Shown one piece after another: positions 50,952 through 63,895 of a DNA stretch of 64,000 bases. The stretch's first letter is position 1. Each line of letters starts with the position of its first letter. The position numbers and the translations under genes were made by a program. The DNA lies in NCBI RefSeq assembly GCF_001989995.2, contig NZ_JAHGUP010000025.1, positions 124,001-188,000 on the forward strand. The letters are read 5' to 3'. The notes beneath the pieces were generated by a model. The model searched no databases. It had not been told where the DNA came from and worked only from the letters and a program-made list of their open reading frames with translations. The DNA is from Vibrio anguillarum. GTDB taxonomy: Bacteria > Pseudomonadota > Gammaproteobacteria > Enterobacterales > Vibrionaceae.

Positions 50952-51467
50952 CTAGCCGAGTAACTGTTCTTCGACTCTTTCTATTTCATTTTTGAGCTTG
51001 GCAATAAATTTAAGCTTGCGAACCGTATCAGCCGCAAGGTTCCATTGAGCCTGATTAAGTTGTTGCTCAACCAAGGTAAGATGCTGTTTATACATCTTGC
51101 TAACTCTGTTTTCAAAATCGAATAACGCACTTTCAACATCAGACTGTGAGGCGATGGCTTCAAGCTCTTCTCGCAGCTCCATTTGCTCCATTAAAAACAG
51201 CGGATCTTGCATGGTTTGGTGTTCTGCGCGTAACTCTATGCCTTGTTCAAGCAACAAGTATTCTGCGCGACTGATCGGCGATTTTAATGTTTGATAAGCA
51301 TCATTGATTTGTGAGGCGTTTTGCACAGCAAGCAGGCGATCTCGCTCAGACGCAGTGGCAAAGTTGTCGGGATGAAACCGTTTTTGCAGCGCACGAAACT
51401 GAGAAGAAAGAAGGCTACCATCCAGTGCAAACTGACTTGGTAGCCCAAATAATTCAAAATAGTTCAT
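50952..51467 (-). CDS. hscB: Co-chaperone HscB
   Basis: A 171-residue J-domain protein: MNYFELFGLPSQF at the start, the HPD motif in RFHPDNF, and a C-terminal three-helix IscU-binding domain. It delivers IscU to HscA and stimulates its ATPase. The ATG at 51467 is preceded at some distance by AGGAG; a GTG two codons earlier is an alternative start. Confidence 0.94.
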   Translation of the reverse strand: MNYFELFGLPSQFALDGSLLSSQFRALQKRFHPDNFATASERDRLLAVQNASQINDAYQTLKSPISRAEYLLLEQGIELRAEHQTMQDPLFLMEQMELREELEAIASQSDVESALFDFENRVSKMYKQHLTLVEQQLNQAQWNLAADTVRKLKFIAKLKNEIERVEEQLLG

Positions 51468-51492
51468 TAACACATTGCTCCTAGTGCTCGAC

Positions 51493-51514
51493 ACTAGGCT
51501 CAAGTGAGCCTAGT
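51493..51514. other. Intercistronic hairpin iscA-hscB
   Basis: Ten-base perfect arms ACTAGGCTCA / TGAGCCTAGT with almost no loop, in the 66-base gap between iscA and hscB. No T-run. It could protect the upstream message ends or set the hscBA expression level. Confidence 0.55.
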
Positions 51515-51533
51515 CACGCCGAAAGCCAATCCG

Positions 51534-51857
51534 TTACACGTTGAAGCTTTCACCACAACCACATTCGCTTTTTGCATTCGGGTTGTTGAACTCAAAACCT
51601 TCGTTTAGCCCTTCTTTGACATAGTCAAGCTGTGTGCCATCAAGGTAGACGAGGCTTTTCGAATCGATAATCACTTTGACACCATGATCTTCAAACACTT
51701 CGTCTTCTTCGTTAACGTCATCAACGAATTCAAGCACGTAAGCCATACCCGAGCAGCCTGTTGTTTTCACTCCAAGACGTAAACCTACGCCTTTGCCTCG
51801 GTTATCTAGGAATGCTCGAACGCGATGCGCTGCTGTTTCAGTTAAGGTAATGGCCAT
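51534..51857 (-). CDS. iscA: Iron-sulfur carrier protein IscA
   Basis: A 107-residue A-type carrier with the three ligands C35 (TTGCSGMAY), C99 and C101 (ECGCGESF). It passes clusters or iron to target enzymes such as IspG. Typical length. It follows iscU after a 62-base gap containing a hairpin. Confidence 0.96.
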   Translation of the reverse strand: MAITLTETAAHRVRAFLDNRGKGVGLRLGVKTTGCSGMAYVLEFVDDVNEEDEVFEDHGVKVIIDSKSLVYLDGTQLDYVKEGLNEGFEFNNPNAKSECGCGESFNV

Positions 51858-51889
51858 ACTACAACCTTAGATTCTTAGTTTGAACTTAT

Positions 51890-51913
51890 GGGAGTGAACC
51901 ATCATTCACTCCC
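51890..51913. other. Intercistronic hairpin iscU-iscA
   Basis: Nine-bp stem GGGAGTGAA / TTCACTCCC with a six-base loop, just after the iscU stop. No strong T-run, so processing or attenuation is more likely than full termination. Confidence 0.55.
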
Positions 51914-51919
51914 TTAATA

Positions 51920-52303
51920 TTATTGTTGGTGTTTCTTTTTATAATCGGCAACGGCAGCTTTGATCGCATCTTCCGCCAAAATCGAACAGTGAACTTTCAC
52001 TGGTGGAAGCTCTAGCTCTTCCGCGATTTCAGAGTTCTTAATGGCTGCCGCTTCGTCAATGCTCTTGCCTTTCACCCATTCAGTAACCAGTGAGCTCGAA
52101 GCAATCGCGCTACCACAACCGTAGGTTTTAAATTTTGCATCTTCAATGATGCCTTCTGGCGTCACTTTAATTTGTAGCTTCATTACATCGCCACAAGCTG
52201 GAGCGCCAACCATACCACTACCAATGGTTGGATCTTCTTTATCAAAAGAGCCAACATTACGTGGGTTTTCATAGTGATCAATTACTTTTTCGCTGTATGC
52301 CAT
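51920..52303 (-). CDS. iscU: Iron-sulfur scaffold protein IscU
   Basis: A 127-residue scaffold on which 2Fe-2S and 4Fe-4S clusters are built from IscS sulfur. Ligand cysteines are in GAPACGDVM (C37), YGCGSAIA (C63) and VHCSILAED (C106). The HscA-recognition motif LPPVK precedes C106. Full length. Confidence 0.97.
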   Translation of the reverse strand: MAYSEKVIDHYENPRNVGSFDKEDPTIGSGMVGAPACGDVMKLQIKVTPEGIIEDAKFKTYGCGSAIASSSLVTEWVKGKSIDEAAAIKNSEIAEELELPPVKVHCSILAEDAIKAAVADYKKKHQQ

Positions 52304-52359
52304 GATAGTTACCTCTAATCCTCTATTTCCTTGGGAATAAACCAGTGCCTTTTAAAGGA

Positions 52360-53574
52360 CTAGTGATGTGCCCATTCAACGGTGTTTAAATCCACACCCT
52401 CTTGATACATATCCCATAGAGGAGACATGTCACGTAATTTGCTTACGGCTACGCGGATTTGTTCAACGGCGTAGTCCACTTCTTCTTCGGTCGTAAAACG
52501 GCCAAATGAGAAACGAATCGAGCTGTGCGCCATTTCATCGTTCAAACCAAGCGCACGCAATACATATGACGGCTCTAAGCTGGCCGACGTACAAGCACTA
52601 CCTGATGATACCGCTAAGTCTTTTAAAGACATCAGTAGCGATTCGCCTTCAACAAAGGCAAAACTAATATTCAGGTTGTGCGGAACACGCTGATCTAAAT
52701 CGCCATTCACACTCACGGCTTCCATGTCTTGTACACCAGCGAGTAGACGGTCACGCAATGCTTTTGCGTGGTCAAAATCTTTTTGCATGTCTTGCTTAGC
52801 AATACGGAATGCTTCACCCATACCTACGATTTGGTGCGTTGGTAATGTGCCTGAACGGAAACCACGTTCATGGCCGCCACCGTGCATTTGCGCTTCAAGA
52901 CGGATACGAGGTTTACGGCGAACATATAATGCGCCAATCCCTTTAGGTCCATACGCTTTATGCGCTGAAAGGGAGATAAGATCCACTTTCATTTCTTGCA
53001 CATCAAGGGGAATTTTACCGGCAGATTGCGCTGCATCTACGTGGAAAATTATCTTGCGTTCACGGCAAAGCTCACCGATCGCCATGATGTCCTGAATTAC
53101 GCCAATTTCGTTATTCACGTGCATGATCGACACCAAAATTGTGTCATCACGCATTGCCGCTTCTAATTTTTTTAGATCAATCAAGCCATTCGATTCTGGC
53201 TCAAGATAGGTCACTTCATAGCCTTCACGCTCAAGCTGACGACATGGATCAAGCACCGCTTTATGCTCGGTTTTACAGGTAATGATATGCTTACCTTGCT
53301 TGGCATAGAAATGCGCCACACCTTTGATCGCGAGGTTATCTGACTCTGTCGCACCGGATGTGAATACGATTTCGCGAGGATCAGCATTAAGCAGTTCAGC
53401 AATTTGCTCACGCGCAGTGTCTACGGCTTCTTCTGCCTGCCAGCCATAACGGTGCGATCGCGATGCTGGATTACCAAAAACACCATCCATCGTCATGTAC
53501 TGAACCATCTTTTCAGCCACGCGAGGGTCAACTGGACAGGTAGCTGAATAGTCAAAATAAATAGGCAGTTTCAT
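52360..53574 (-). CDS. iscS: Housekeeping cysteine desulfurase IscS
   Basis: A 404-residue PLP enzyme that supplies persulfide sulfur for clusters, tRNA thiolation and cofactors. [10 protein letters not shown] carries the PLP lysine (about residue 206) and [11 protein letters not shown] the catalytic cysteine (about 328). It is the second cysteine desulfurase of the window; SspA is shorter and specialised. It lies 26 bases after iscR. Confidence 0.97.
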   Translation of the reverse strand: MKLPIYFDYSATCPVDPRVAEKMVQYMTMDGVFGNPASRSHRYGWQAEEAVDTAREQIAELLNADPREIVFTSGATESDNLAIKGVAHFYAKQGKHIITCKTEHKAVLDPCRQLEREGYEVTYLEPESNGLIDLKKLEAAMRDDTILVSIMHVNNEIGVIQDIMAIGELCRERKIIFHVDAAQSAGKIPLDVQEMKVDLISLSAHKAYGPKGIGALYVRRKPRIRLEAQMHGGGHERGFRSGTLPTHQIVGMGEAFRIAKQDMQKDFDHAKALRDRLLAGVQDMEAVSVNGDLDQRVPHNLNISFAFVEGESLLMSLKDLAVSSGSACTSASLEPSYVLRALGLNDEMAHSSIRFSFGRFTTEEEVDYAVEQIRVAVSKLRDMSPLWDMYQEGVDLNTVEWAHH

Positions 53575-53600
53575 TTTCTACTCCAATGTAAACATTGCCG

Positions 53601-54122
53601 CTATGAGCGGGCATTAAGACCTACGGGCACCGAGCCGATAATCACGGTATTGGTATTTTTATTGGTTAACCCGTGGTTCACCGTCAGGCCCAAGCCTTGG
53701 CGGTCAGAAATTTCTAGTACTTCATTATCAATCATTAACTCGCCAAGAGTAATGTTGTTCAGAAAGTCACTAATGCGAGAGCTAAGATCTCGCCATAACG
53801 TATGTGTTAAGCAGCGAGTGCCACCTTGGCAGTCGGCTCTTCCATTACATTTTGTTGCATCAACTGATTCATCAACAGCGGCAATCACAGTACCAATCGA
53901 AATTGAGCAGGCATCTGCACCTAAGCGGTATCCACCACCTGGACCACGCACACTAGCAACTAGCCCCGCTTTACGCAGTTTAGAAAACAGCTGCTCAAGG
54001 TAAGAGAGCGAAATGCCTTGCCGTTCGGAAATATCCGCCAGTGGCACTGGGGTTTGTTGCGAATGCAGAGCCACATCTAACATGGCTGTAACCGCATATC
54101 TTCCTTTAGATGTAAGTCTCAT
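53601..54122 (-). CDS. iscR: Iron-sulfur regulator IscR
   Basis: A 173-residue Rrf2-family regulator: winged HTH in the first 70 residues and 2Fe-2S ligands C92, C98 and C104 in the spacing CxxxxxCxxxxxC. The holo form represses the isc operon. The ATG at 54122 with GGTGAT upstream gives the family start [10 protein letters not shown]. Two IscR-type palindromes lie just upstream, consistent with autoregulation. Confidence 0.96.
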   Translation of the reverse strand: MRLTSKGRYAVTAMLDVALHSQQTPVPLADISERQGISLSYLEQLFSKLRKAGLVASVRGPGGGYRLGADACSISIGTVIAAVDESVDATKCNGRADCQGGTRCLTHTLWRDLSSRISDFLNNITLGELMIDNEVLEISDRQGLGLTVNHGLTNKNTNTVIIGSVPVGLNARS

Positions 54123-54162
54123 ATCACCGTATCCACATTGATTATGTGGTTGGAATTTTTCC

Positions 54163-54187
54163 ATACCCGATTAAATAGGTCAAGTAT
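54163..54187 (-). promoter_or_regulatory. IscR type-1 binding site, proximal to iscR
   Basis: On the minus strand ATACTTGACC TATTT AATCGGGTAT is a 25-base near-palindrome that fits the IscR type-1 consensus as I recall it. It starts 41 bases upstream of the iscR ATG and contains a TTGACC that could serve as a -35 box. Confidence 0.75.
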
Positions 54188-54212
54188 TTATTTGACTAAT
54201 TTAGTCAGGTAT
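54188..54212 (-). promoter_or_regulatory. IscR type-1 binding site, distal to iscR
   Basis: On the minus strand ATACCTGACT AAATT AGTCAAATA is directly next to the proximal site. Its GACTAAATTAGTC core is a perfect palindrome. The tandem arrangement suggests cooperative autorepression. Confidence 0.78.
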
Positions 54213-54237
54213 TTAACCCTATTATTAATCTGGATAA

Positions 54238-54966
54238 TTATTGATTGCTGCGATGCTTCTCAATTGAGGTCAACACACCACGTAATATATTGATTTCTTG
54301 AGACTCTGGACGCGAACGAGAAAATAGCCGACGGAGTTTATTCATGATCTGTCCCGGCTGTTCCTTTGAAATAAACTGTGTCTGTATCATTACCTTTTCA
54401 AGATGCTGATAGAACATTTCTAATTCGTGATGCAGAGGGTACGCTTCTTCTGGCTGGGCTTGATAACCTTTTTTTTCATTATTTAGATAGGCAACACGCA
54501 CCTCATAACTCAATGTTTGTACGGCCATAGCAAGGTTTAACGAACTGTATTCAGGATTAGCCGGAATGCACACATGAAAATGGCATTTTTGCAGTTCATC
54601 GTTGGTCAGCCCGGTTTTTTCTCGGCCAAATACTAAAGCAACCGGGTATTGCTGCCCCTCTTGCGCCAATTTTTCCCCACATTCACGCGGTTCAAGCATT
54701 GGCCATTCTAAAGTTCGTGAGCGAGCACTTGACCCAACCACCAGGCCACAATCTGCGACAGCCTGCTCTAGCGTATCCACGACCTCCGCATTTAAAGCGA
54801 TGTCGCTTGCTCCAGCAGCTAGAGCGATCGCTTGAGCGTCTACCTCGCATTGAGGCGAAACCAAAATCATTTTACTTAGGCCCATGACCTTCATCGCTCG
54901 GGCAGCAGAACCAATATTTCCTGAATGAGATGTCCCTACTAAAATGATTTTTACATTGTCTAGCAT
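54238..54966 (-). CDS. trmJ: tRNA (cytidine/uridine-2'-O-)-methyltransferase TrmJ
   Basis: A 242-residue SPOUT-family enzyme that methylates the ribose at position 32 of tRNAs. [19 protein letters not shown] at the N-terminus, [14 protein letters not shown] and the SLNLAMAVQ knot motif identify it. [11 protein letters not shown] fits the family start, so the ATG at 54966 is chosen over a GTG 15 bases upstream. It precedes iscR on the same strand by 115 bases, as in enterobacteria. Confidence 0.94.
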   Translation of the reverse strand: MLDNVKIILVGTSHSGNIGSAARAMKVMGLSKMILVSPQCEVDAQAIALAAGASDIALNAEVVDTLEQAVADCGLVVGSSARSRTLEWPMLEPRECGEKLAQEGQQYPVALVFGREKTGLTNDELQKCHFHVCIPANPEYSSLNLAMAVQTLSYEVRVAYLNNEKKGYQAQPEEAYPLHHELEMFYQHLEKVMIQTQFISKEQPGQIMNKLRRLFSRSRPESQEINILRGVLTSIEKHRSNQ

Positions 54967-55011
54967 TACGTTGTACGCCACTCTATTTTAAACGACAGAA
55001 TACTAACATAA

Positions 55012-55032
55012 ACCTGACTAAAATGGTCAGGT
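55012..55032. promoter_or_regulatory. IscR-like palindrome between trmJ and suhB
   Basis: Perfect 7-base arms ACCTGAC / GTCAGGT with a TAAAATG spacer. The half-site ACCTGACT is the same as in the distal iscR site. It lies 45 bases upstream of the trmJ start and about 110 before suhB. Confidence 0.55.
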
Positions 55033-55143
55033 CCTTTAGCTACACATAAACAACCGAGCAAAAAATAGCCACTTCCTTTTTAATAAAACTTTGTTATACT
55101 GCTGCCCGCTTTTTCGTTCTTTAACATCCGTTGGGAAAACTGT

Positions 55144-55947
55144 ATGCATCCAATGCTAAACATTGCTATTCGCGCTGCGCGAAAAGCTGGTAACCATATT
55201 GCTAAATCACTAGAAAATACTGAGAAAATCGAAACAACTCAGAAAGGGACTAATGACTTTGTTACTAACGTAGACAAAGAAGCAGAAACTATGATCATCG
55301 ATACAATCAAAAGTTCTTACCCAGAACACAGTATCGTTGCTGAAGAAAACGGGCTTATCGACGGTAAAGATAAGGACGTTCAATGGATCATCGACCCACT
55401 GGATGGCACAACAAACTTCGTCAAAGGTTTACCCCACTTCGCCGTTTCCATCGCGGTTCGCATTAAAGGCAAAACAGAAGTTGCTTGTGTTTATGACCCA
55501 ATGCGCAATGAGCTGTTTACCGCTCAACGTGGTGCTGGTGCGCAATTAAACAACTCACGCCTTCGTGTTAAACAGTTAAAAGATCTTCAAGGCACTATTC
55601 TCGCTACTGGTTTCCCATACAAACAAAAGCAACATGCCGAATCTTTCATGAAAATCATGTCTGCACTGTTTGTTGAATGTGCTGATTTCCGTCGTACTGG
55701 TTCTCCTGCGCTTGATTTATGTTACCTAGCTTCAAACCGTGTCGATGGTTACTTTGAACTGGGTTTAAGACCTTGGAATTTAGCCGCTGGCGAGCTGATC
55801 GCTCGTGAAGCAGGCGTTATTCTTACCGATTTCTCTGGCGGTACTGAATACATGAAATCGGGCAACATTGTAGGTTCAAGTGCCCGTGGTGTTAAAGCGA
55901 TTCTGAAACACATTCGTGATAACGGTAACAGCGCTATTCTTAAATAG
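55144..55947 (+). CDS. suhB: Inositol-1-monophosphatase SuhB
   Basis: A 267-residue Mg-dependent phosphatase that also takes part in rRNA transcription antitermination complexes in enterobacteria. Metal-site motifs VAEENG, IDPLDGTTNFVKG and the C-terminal LRPWNLAAGELI are present. Divergent from trmJ. Its ribosome site is weak: GGGAAAACTGT precedes the ATG at 55144. Confidence 0.95.
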   Translation: MHPMLNIAIRAARKAGNHIAKSLENTEKIETTQKGTNDFVTNVDKEAETMIIDTIKSSYPEHSIVAEENGLIDGKDKDVQWIIDPLDGTTNFVKGLPHFAVSIAVRIKGKTEVACVYDPMRNELFTAQRGAGAQLNNSRLRVKQLKDLQGTILATGFPYKQKQHAESFMKIMSALFVECADFRRTGSPALDLCYLASNRVDGYFELGLRPWNLAAGELIAREAGVILTDFSGGTEYMKSGNIVGSSARGVKAILKHIRDNGNSAILK

Positions 55948-55985
55948 GTTGCACTAAATACCATCAACACCGTCAAAATTGATTC

Positions 55986-56017
55986 AAGCCTCGTATAGCA
56001 ATATACGAGGCTTTTTT
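55986..56017 (+). terminator. suhB terminator
   Basis: Twelve-bp stem AAGCCTCGTATA / TATACGAGGCTT with loop GCAA, followed by a T-run, 38 bases after the suhB stop. Confidence 0.92.
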
Positions 56018-56124
56018 AGTTTCGTTTTATACTTTGCTACTTAGAGTGACCGCGGTGTGGGATGGGGTAGAAAAAAGCCGCAGAATATTCTGCGGCTTTG
56101 GCTATTTAAGAAACTTTCAGGCTG

Positions 56125-57072
56125 CTAAGGAAGTTCGTCGAACTCCGCACCCTCTTTTTCCACTTGAGGTGGAAGTAGGTGCTCACGGGTAATTCCTAAT
56201 TTCAATGCCAACGCTGATGCGACATAGATAGATGAATAAGTACCCACGGTGATACCGAGCAGTAAAGCGGTGGCAAAACCATGTATGTTCGCCCCACCTT
56301 GCACAAAGAGTGCGATCACCACCAGCAAGGTGGTTCCCGATGTAATCAAAGTCCGGCTCAAGGTTTGGGTAATTGAGCTGTTCATGATCTCGGCTGAATC
56401 ACCTTTACGCAATTTACGGAAGTTTTCACGGATACGGTCAAATACCACAATCGTATCGTTGAGCGAGTAACCGACAACGGTCAGTAAAGCGGCAACAATC
56501 GTTAAATCAACCTCAATTTGCATGATAGAGAAGATGCCAAGCGTGATGATCACATCGTGTGCAAGTGACATCACCGCGCCCGCAGCGAGCCGCCATTCAA
56601 AACGAACAGAGACATAAAGCAAAATACAGATGAGCGAAGCCAAAATTGCTAAGCCTCCGGCTTCAGCTAATTCATCGCCCACATTCGGGCCAACGAACTC
56701 AATGCGACGCATCTCGACACTTTTTCCTGTCCCCTCTTTAATAGCAGAAAGAATTTGGTTGCCTAACGTCTCGCCAACCATGTCAGCACGTGGACGAAGA
56801 CGAACCATCACTTCGCGCGCGGAACCGAAATTCTGCACCGTCGCATCGCCAAACCCTTTCGCTTCCAAAGCACTGCGGATATCTTCAAGATTAGCTGGGT
56901 GTTCAAACCCAACTTCAATCAAAGTACCGCCGGTGAAGTCCAGTCCCCAGTTCAACCACTTGGTTGATAAAGTGAAAATAGACGCACCAATCATTAAAAG
57001 AGAGAATAAAAACGCAAATTTAGACCAACGCATAAAGTCGATCGTTTTATCTGCTTTTAGAATCTGAAACAT
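56125..57072 (-). CDS. secF: Protein translocase subunit SecF
   Basis: A 315-residue inner-membrane protein with six membrane spans. The first periplasmic domain carries LDFTGGTLIEVGF; the conserved TIVVFDRIREN is between spans 4 and 5. With SecD it uses the proton or sodium gradient to pull secreted proteins out of SecYEG. It follows secD by 14 bases. Confidence 0.97.
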   Translation of the reverse strand: MFQILKADKTIDFMRWSKFAFLFSLLMIGASIFTLSTKWLNWGLDFTGGTLIEVGFEHPANLEDIRSALEAKGFGDATVQNFGSAREVMVRLRPRADMVGETLGNQILSAIKEGTGKSVEMRRIEFVGPNVGDELAEAGGLAILASLICILLYVSVRFEWRLAAGAVMSLAHDVIITLGIFSIMQIEVDLTIVAALLTVVGYSLNDTIVVFDRIRENFRKLRKGDSAEIMNSSITQTLSRTLITSGTTLLVVIALFVQGGANIHGFATALLLGITVGTYSSIYVASALALKLGITREHLLPPQVEKEGAEFDELP

Positions 57073-57086
57073 AGTAATTCCTAGCC

Positions 57087-58943
57087 TTAGATCGACAATT
57101 TTTTAATGCGTTTACCACCATATAACAGGTTCACAATACAGCGAGTCCCGATAATAGCGGTAAACATTGAGGTTAAAATACCGATAGAAAGTGTGACGGC
57201 AAACCCTTTGATGGCTCCAGTACCCACAGCAAATAGAATGATTGCCGTAATCAACGTAGTGATGTTGGCATCAGCAATGGTACTGAACGCGTTAGCATAG
57301 CCTTGGTGGATAGCTTGTTGTGGGTTTCGTCCATCACGGAGCTCTTCACGAATACGCTCGAAGATCAGAACGTTAGCATCCACGGCCATACCAACCGTCA
57401 ATACGATACCCGCAATACCCGGCAAGGTCATTGTCGCCCCTGGGATCATCGACATCACACCAATAATGAGCACAAGGTTCGCCATCAATGCAATATTGGC
57501 AATCAAGCCAAAACCACGGTAGTAAAGCAGCGTAAAGAGCATCACCGCAACCATACCCCAGATGCAGGCTTGAATGCCCATATCGATATTTTGCTGCCCC
57601 ATTGATGGACCAATGGTACGCTCTTCAACAATAGAGATTGGCGCAATTAACGCACCTGCACGCAGTAAAAGTGCAAGGTTTTGAGCTTCTGCAGCAGAGT
57701 CAATTCCCGTGATACGGAAGTTACGCCCAAGAGCCGACTGAATCGTTGCTTGGTTGATCACTTCTTCATGCTTATCGAGAATCACTTTGCCATCAGGTGT
57801 CCGACGGCCGCTGTCTTTGTACTCTGCAAATACCGTTGCCATAAGCTTGCCAATGTTCTTTTTAGAGAACGCCGACATCTTATTTCCGCCTTCGCTATCT
57901 AACGAAATGTTCACTTGCGGGCGACCATATTCATCCATGCTAGAGCTGGCATCCGTGATACTTTGACCACCTAGAATCACGCGTTTTTTCAAGACAACCG
58001 GGCGACCATTACGATCAGATTTGATTTCACTCCCAGCAGGAGCACGACCAGAAGCCGCGGCGGCTAAATCAGCCTTGTCATCAACTTCACGAAACTCAAG
58101 AGTCGCGGTTGCGCCAAGAATCTCTTTAGCACGAGCAGTATCTTGAACCCCCGGTAACTCAACCACAATGCGGCTGGCACCTTGACGCTGCACTAAGGGT
58201 TCAGCGACCCCTAATTCGTTAACACGGTTACGCAAAATCGTGATGTTCTGCTCAACGGCGTAATTTCGAACTTCCTGCAAACGCTGCTCAGTAAATTGAG
58301 CAATCAGCGCAAAGCGACCGTCAGCCTTAGACGTAGTAAAAGTCATATCAGGATGTTTCGACGTTAATGCTTGCTGTGCTTGCTCTAATTGCTCATCGTC
58401 ACGCAAAGTGACTTCCACTCGGTCGTTGCCCACAGAGCGAATGGCGCGATAGCGAATTTTGTCATCACGCAGTTCGCTGCGAAACGCTTCTTCTTGCTGG
58501 CCAATCAATTTTTCCATCGCAGCGTCCATATCCACTTCCATTAAGAAGTGAACACCACCACGCAGATCAAGGCCAAGCTTCATCGGTGCCGCGCCAATCG
58601 ATTCCAACCAAGAAGGCGTTGAAGGAGCAAGGTTAAGTGCAACAATTGTATCTTTGCCTAACGCTTCACTCACCACATCACGCGCACTGATTTGAGTATC
58701 GGTATCGTTAAATCGAACAAGAATTGATCCATTCTCTAGAGCAATGGATTTATGAGAAAGGCTCTCTTTATCAAGAGCTTTGGTGACAGCATCCAGCGTT
58801 GACATATCAACAGAGGCGCCACGCGCCCCTGTAATTTGAATTGCCGGATCTTCACCGTAAATATTTGGAAGTGCATATAAAGCAGAGAGAGTGATGGCGA
58901 ACACCACTAACAAATACTTCCATAACGGATAACGGTTTAGCAC
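57087..58943 (-). CDS. secD: Protein translocase subunit SecD
   Basis: A 618-residue inner-membrane protein with one N-terminal span, a large periplasmic region starting with [15 protein letters not shown], and a five-span C-terminal bundle carrying [18 protein letters not shown]. It is the partner of SecF in the translocation motor. The start is GTG at 58943, with AAGGATCC upstream. It lies between yajC and secF in the standard order; this may be the Na+-driven type often found in vibrios, but the sequence alone does not settle it. Confidence 0.97.
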   Translation of the reverse strand: MLNRYPLWKYLLVVFAITLSALYALPNIYGEDPAIQITGARGASVDMSTLDAVTKALDKESLSHKSIALENGSILVRFNDTDTQISARDVVSEALGKDTIVALNLAPSTPSWLESIGAAPMKLGLDLRGGVHFLMEVDMDAAMEKLIGQQEEAFRSELRDDKIRYRAIRSVGNDRVEVTLRDDEQLEQAQQALTSKHPDMTFTTSKADGRFALIAQFTEQRLQEVRNYAVEQNITILRNRVNELGVAEPLVQRQGASRIVVELPGVQDTARAKEILGATATLEFREVDDKADLAAAASGRAPAGSEIKSDRNGRPVVLKKRVILGGQSITDASSSMDEYGRPQVNISLDSEGGNKMSAFSKKNIGKLMATVFAEYKDSGRRTPDGKVILDKHEEVINQATIQSALGRNFRITGIDSAAEAQNLALLLRAGALIAPISIVEERTIGPSMGQQNIDMGIQACIWGMVAVMLFTLLYYRGFGLIANIALMANLVLIIGVMSMIPGATMTLPGIAGIVLTVGMAVDANVLIFERIREELRDGRNPQQAIHQGYANAFSTIADANITTLITAIILFAVGTGAIKGFAVTLSIGILTSMFTAIIGTRCIVNLLYGGKRIKKLSI

Positions 58944-58962
58944 AGCAAGGATCCTTTAGCTG

Positions 58963-59295
58963 TTATAAAGACTTAAGCGTACCTTTTGGTAGCACCGCTG
59001 TAATGAAATCTTTTTTGATCACAATTTCATTGTTCACATTCAGTTCGATAGAGATGTAATCGCTGTCTTCTGCGATTTTAGTGATTTTACCCACTAAACC
59101 GCCACTGGTTAACACTTCATCACCTTTAGTCATGGCGGCCATCAAACTTTTATGCTCTTTAACACGTTTGGCTTGTGGGCGGTAAATCATGAAGTAGAAA
59201 ATAACCGCAAACATACCAAGCATGATCAGCATTTCATAACCGCCACCTTGTGATGCACCTTCACCTGCTGCGTGTGCTACAGAAATTAAACTCAT
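58963..59295 (-). CDS. yajC: Sec translocase accessory protein YajC
   Basis: A 110-residue protein with one membrane span (about 20-40, MLIMLGMFAVIFYFMIYRPQ) and a small soluble domain containing TKGDEVLTSGGLVGKI. It binds the SecDF complex. It follows tgt with a 107-base gap and precedes secD by 19 bases. Confidence 0.95.
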   Translation of the reverse strand: MSLISVAHAAGEGASQGGGYEMLIMLGMFAVIFYFMIYRPQAKRVKEHKSLMAAMTKGDEVLTSGGLVGKITKIAEDSDYISIELNVNNEIVIKKDFITAVLPKGTLKSL

Positions 59296-59402
59296 TGAAA
59301 ACGTCCTCTAAAATATTGTTGTGTAATGTAATTCTAATTGGGTTGCGTTGGCTTAATTTCAAGTTTATCACTTCACAAATTAAGCAAAACGCAGCAAAAC
59401 CG

Positions 59403-61714
<2,312 letters not shown>

Positions 61715-61942
61715 AGTTCTTATCTTGTTCGTTTTGAGTGGATGACGTAATTTTTTTAAGCGCCGTAGTATATACGTAAACACCTTCGCTCGTCAGACCC
61801 AGATCTAAATTTAATGTAATTAAACATGAAAATGGCACCCAATCTTTACGCATCAATCAAAGTAAAAATAGCGGGAGCTCTCAGATATTTTGCGCAGAAA
61901 AAACTATAGTTGAATCAGGTCAATAATAAAAAGGAGCTCGTT

Positions 61943-62389
61943 ATGATCAAAATTGAAGACATGATGACTCGCAACCCCCATACCCTGTTGCGTACACACA
62001 CGTTAGCCGATGCTAAGCACACTATGGAAGCGTTGGATATTCGCCATATCCCTATCGTCGATCCACACAAAAAACTACTCGGTATCATTACTCATCGAGA
62101 TATTCTTGCCGCGCAGGAGTCGAGCTTAAAAAACATCCCTGAAGATCAATCATATACACTGACAACGCCATTATATGAGGTGATGCATACTGAAATTATG
62201 ACGGTTGACCCGCGAGCGGGGTTAAAAGAGAGTGCTATCTACATGCAAAAACATAAAGTAGGCTGCTTACCCGTTGTAGATAAAAGCCAACTAGTGGGCA
62301 TTATTACTGACACGGACTTTATTGGGGTAGCCGTTACCTTACTTGAGCTACAAGAAGAGAGTGAACCGGACGAAGTCGATATTGAATAA
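61943..62389 (+). CDS. CBS-domain pair protein
   Basis: A 148-residue protein made only of two CBS domains (about 5-65 and 78-138), beginning MIKIEDMMTRNPHTLLRTHT and containing VGIITDTDFIGVAV. Such proteins bind adenine nucleotides and act as energy sensors; the partner here is unknown. AAGGAG six bases before the ATG at 61943 fixes the start. Monocistronic, convergent with aceA. Confidence 0.9.
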   Translation: MIKIEDMMTRNPHTLLRTHTLADAKHTMEALDIRHIPIVDPHKKLLGIITHRDILAAQESSLKNIPEDQSYTLTTPLYEVMHTEIMTVDPRAGLKESAIYMQKHKVGCLPVVDKSQLVGIITDTDFIGVAVTLLELQEESEPDEVDIE

Positions 62390-62418
62390 CGCTCACTCCC
62401 TAATATAAGTACCTCACA

Positions 62419-62443
62419 TAAAAAAGAGCGGCTTACGCCGCTC
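62419..62443. terminator. Terminator between CBS protein and aceA
   Basis: Seven-bp GC-rich stem GAGCGGC / GCCGCTC with loop TTAC. Seven A residues on the left make a T-run for aceA on the minus strand; it may also stop the CBS transcript. Confidence 0.85.
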
Positions 62444-62482
62444 AAAGGTGTTACACAGATAATGATTGGGAAGTATAGCTAA

Positions 62483-63793
62483 TTAAAATTGGTCTTCTTC
62501 GGTAGAGCCCGTTAACGCGGTTACGGAAGAGCTGCCACCTTGGATGGTATTGGTCATCCGGTCAAAGTAACCCGTTCCCACCTCTTGTTGGTGTGCAACA
62601 AAGGTATAACCTCTTGATGCTGCTTCAAACTCTGGACGCTGAACTTTCTCAACGTAATGACGCATACCTTCGCCTTGCGCGTAAGCATGTGCTAACTCAA
62701 ACATGTTGTACCACATGTTATGAATGCCCGCTAAGGTGATGAATTGATATTTGTACCCCATGTCCGACAACTCTTGCTGGAAACGAGCAATGGTGTCTGC
62801 ATCCAAGTTTTTCTCCCAGTTGAAAGAGGGAGAACAGTTATAAGCCAGCAGTTGATCTGGGTATTGCGCTAGAATTGCTTCGGCAAATTGGCGGGCTTCA
62901 TCCAAATCAGGCTTAGCGGTTTCACACCACACGAGGTCAGCATACGGCGCGTAAGCGAGGCCGCGTGAAATCGCTTGCTCAATCCCAGCATTCACGCGAT
63001 AGAAACCTTCTTGAGTACGCTCACCTTGGATAAAATCACGATCGTATGCGTCGCAATCCGAGGTCAGTAGATCCGCCGCGTTTGCATCAGTACGAGCAAT
63101 GACCAAAGTGGTTGTCCCTGATACGTCAGCGGCCAAACGTGCCGCAATCAATTTTTGAACCGCTTCTTGAGTCGGAACCAGAACCTTGCCGCCCATGTGT
63201 CCGCATTTTTTTACTGACGCCAACTGATCTTCAAAGTGCACACCCGCCGCCCCTGCTTCAATCATCGACTTCATCAACTCGTAAGCATTGAGTACGCCAC
63301 CAAAACCGGCTTCAGCATCAGCAACAATCGGTAAGAAGTAATCAATACCACCTTCATCTTCCGGTGATTTTCCGGCCGCCCACTGAATTTGATCGGCACG
63401 ACGAAACGAGTTGTTGATGCGCTTGACCACCGATGGAACAGAATCGACTGGATAGAGCGATTGGTCTGGGTACATGGTGGAAGCGGTGTTGTTGTCTGCC
63501 GCTACTTGCCAGCCGGAGAGATAAATCGCCTCAATTCCCGCTTTGGCTTGTTGTACCGCTTGACCACCTGTCAATGCACCCAAACAGTTCACATAACCTT
63601 TTTTGGCACTGCCGTTAACCAGTGACCACAATTTATCAGCGCCACGTTGGGCCAAGGTGTTGGCTGGAGTGATTGAACCGCGCAGGTCAACCACTTCAGC
63701 AGCAGTATAAGTACGCTTTACATTTTTCCAGCGTGGGTTGGTTGCCCAATCTTTTTCTAGAGCTTCGATTTGTTGGCGGCGAGTTAATGTCAT
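62483..63793 (-). CDS. aceA: Isocitrate lyase AceA
   Basis: A 436-residue glyoxylate-shunt enzyme that cleaves isocitrate to succinate and glyoxylate, needed for growth on acetate or fatty acids. The active-site motif KKCGHMGGK is present, together with [12 protein letters not shown] and [11 protein letters not shown]. Full length for the bacterial type. The upstream 207 bases contain a heptanucleotide repeat tract that may affect its promoter. The malate synthase partner aceB is not in the window. Confidence 0.97.
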   Translation of the reverse strand: MTLTRRQQIEALEKDWATNPRWKNVKRTYTAAEVVDLRGSITPANTLAQRGADKLWSLVNGSAKKGYVNCLGALTGGQAVQQAKAGIEAIYLSGWQVAADNNTASTMYPDQSLYPVDSVPSVVKRINNSFRRADQIQWAAGKSPEDEGGIDYFLPIVADAEAGFGGVLNAYELMKSMIEAGAAGVHFEDQLASVKKCGHMGGKVLVPTQEAVQKLIAARLAADVSGTTTLVIARTDANAADLLTSDCDAYDRDFIQGERTQEGFYRVNAGIEQAISRGLAYAPYADLVWCETAKPDLDEARQFAEAILAQYPDQLLAYNCSPSFNWEKNLDADTIARFQQELSDMGYKYQFITLAGIHNMWYNMFELAHAYAQGEGMRHYVEKVQRPEFEAASRGYTFVAHQQEVGTGYFDRMTNTIQGGSSSVTALTGSTEEDQF

Positions 63794-63895
63794 GGTCTAT
63801 CCCTCTTATTTTGATGCGCAAGCGCACTGTCATCCTTTTCTCAGCAGTACGACCTATTCTGCTTTTGAAAACAGCTTCACGTTATTGGTTGTCAG

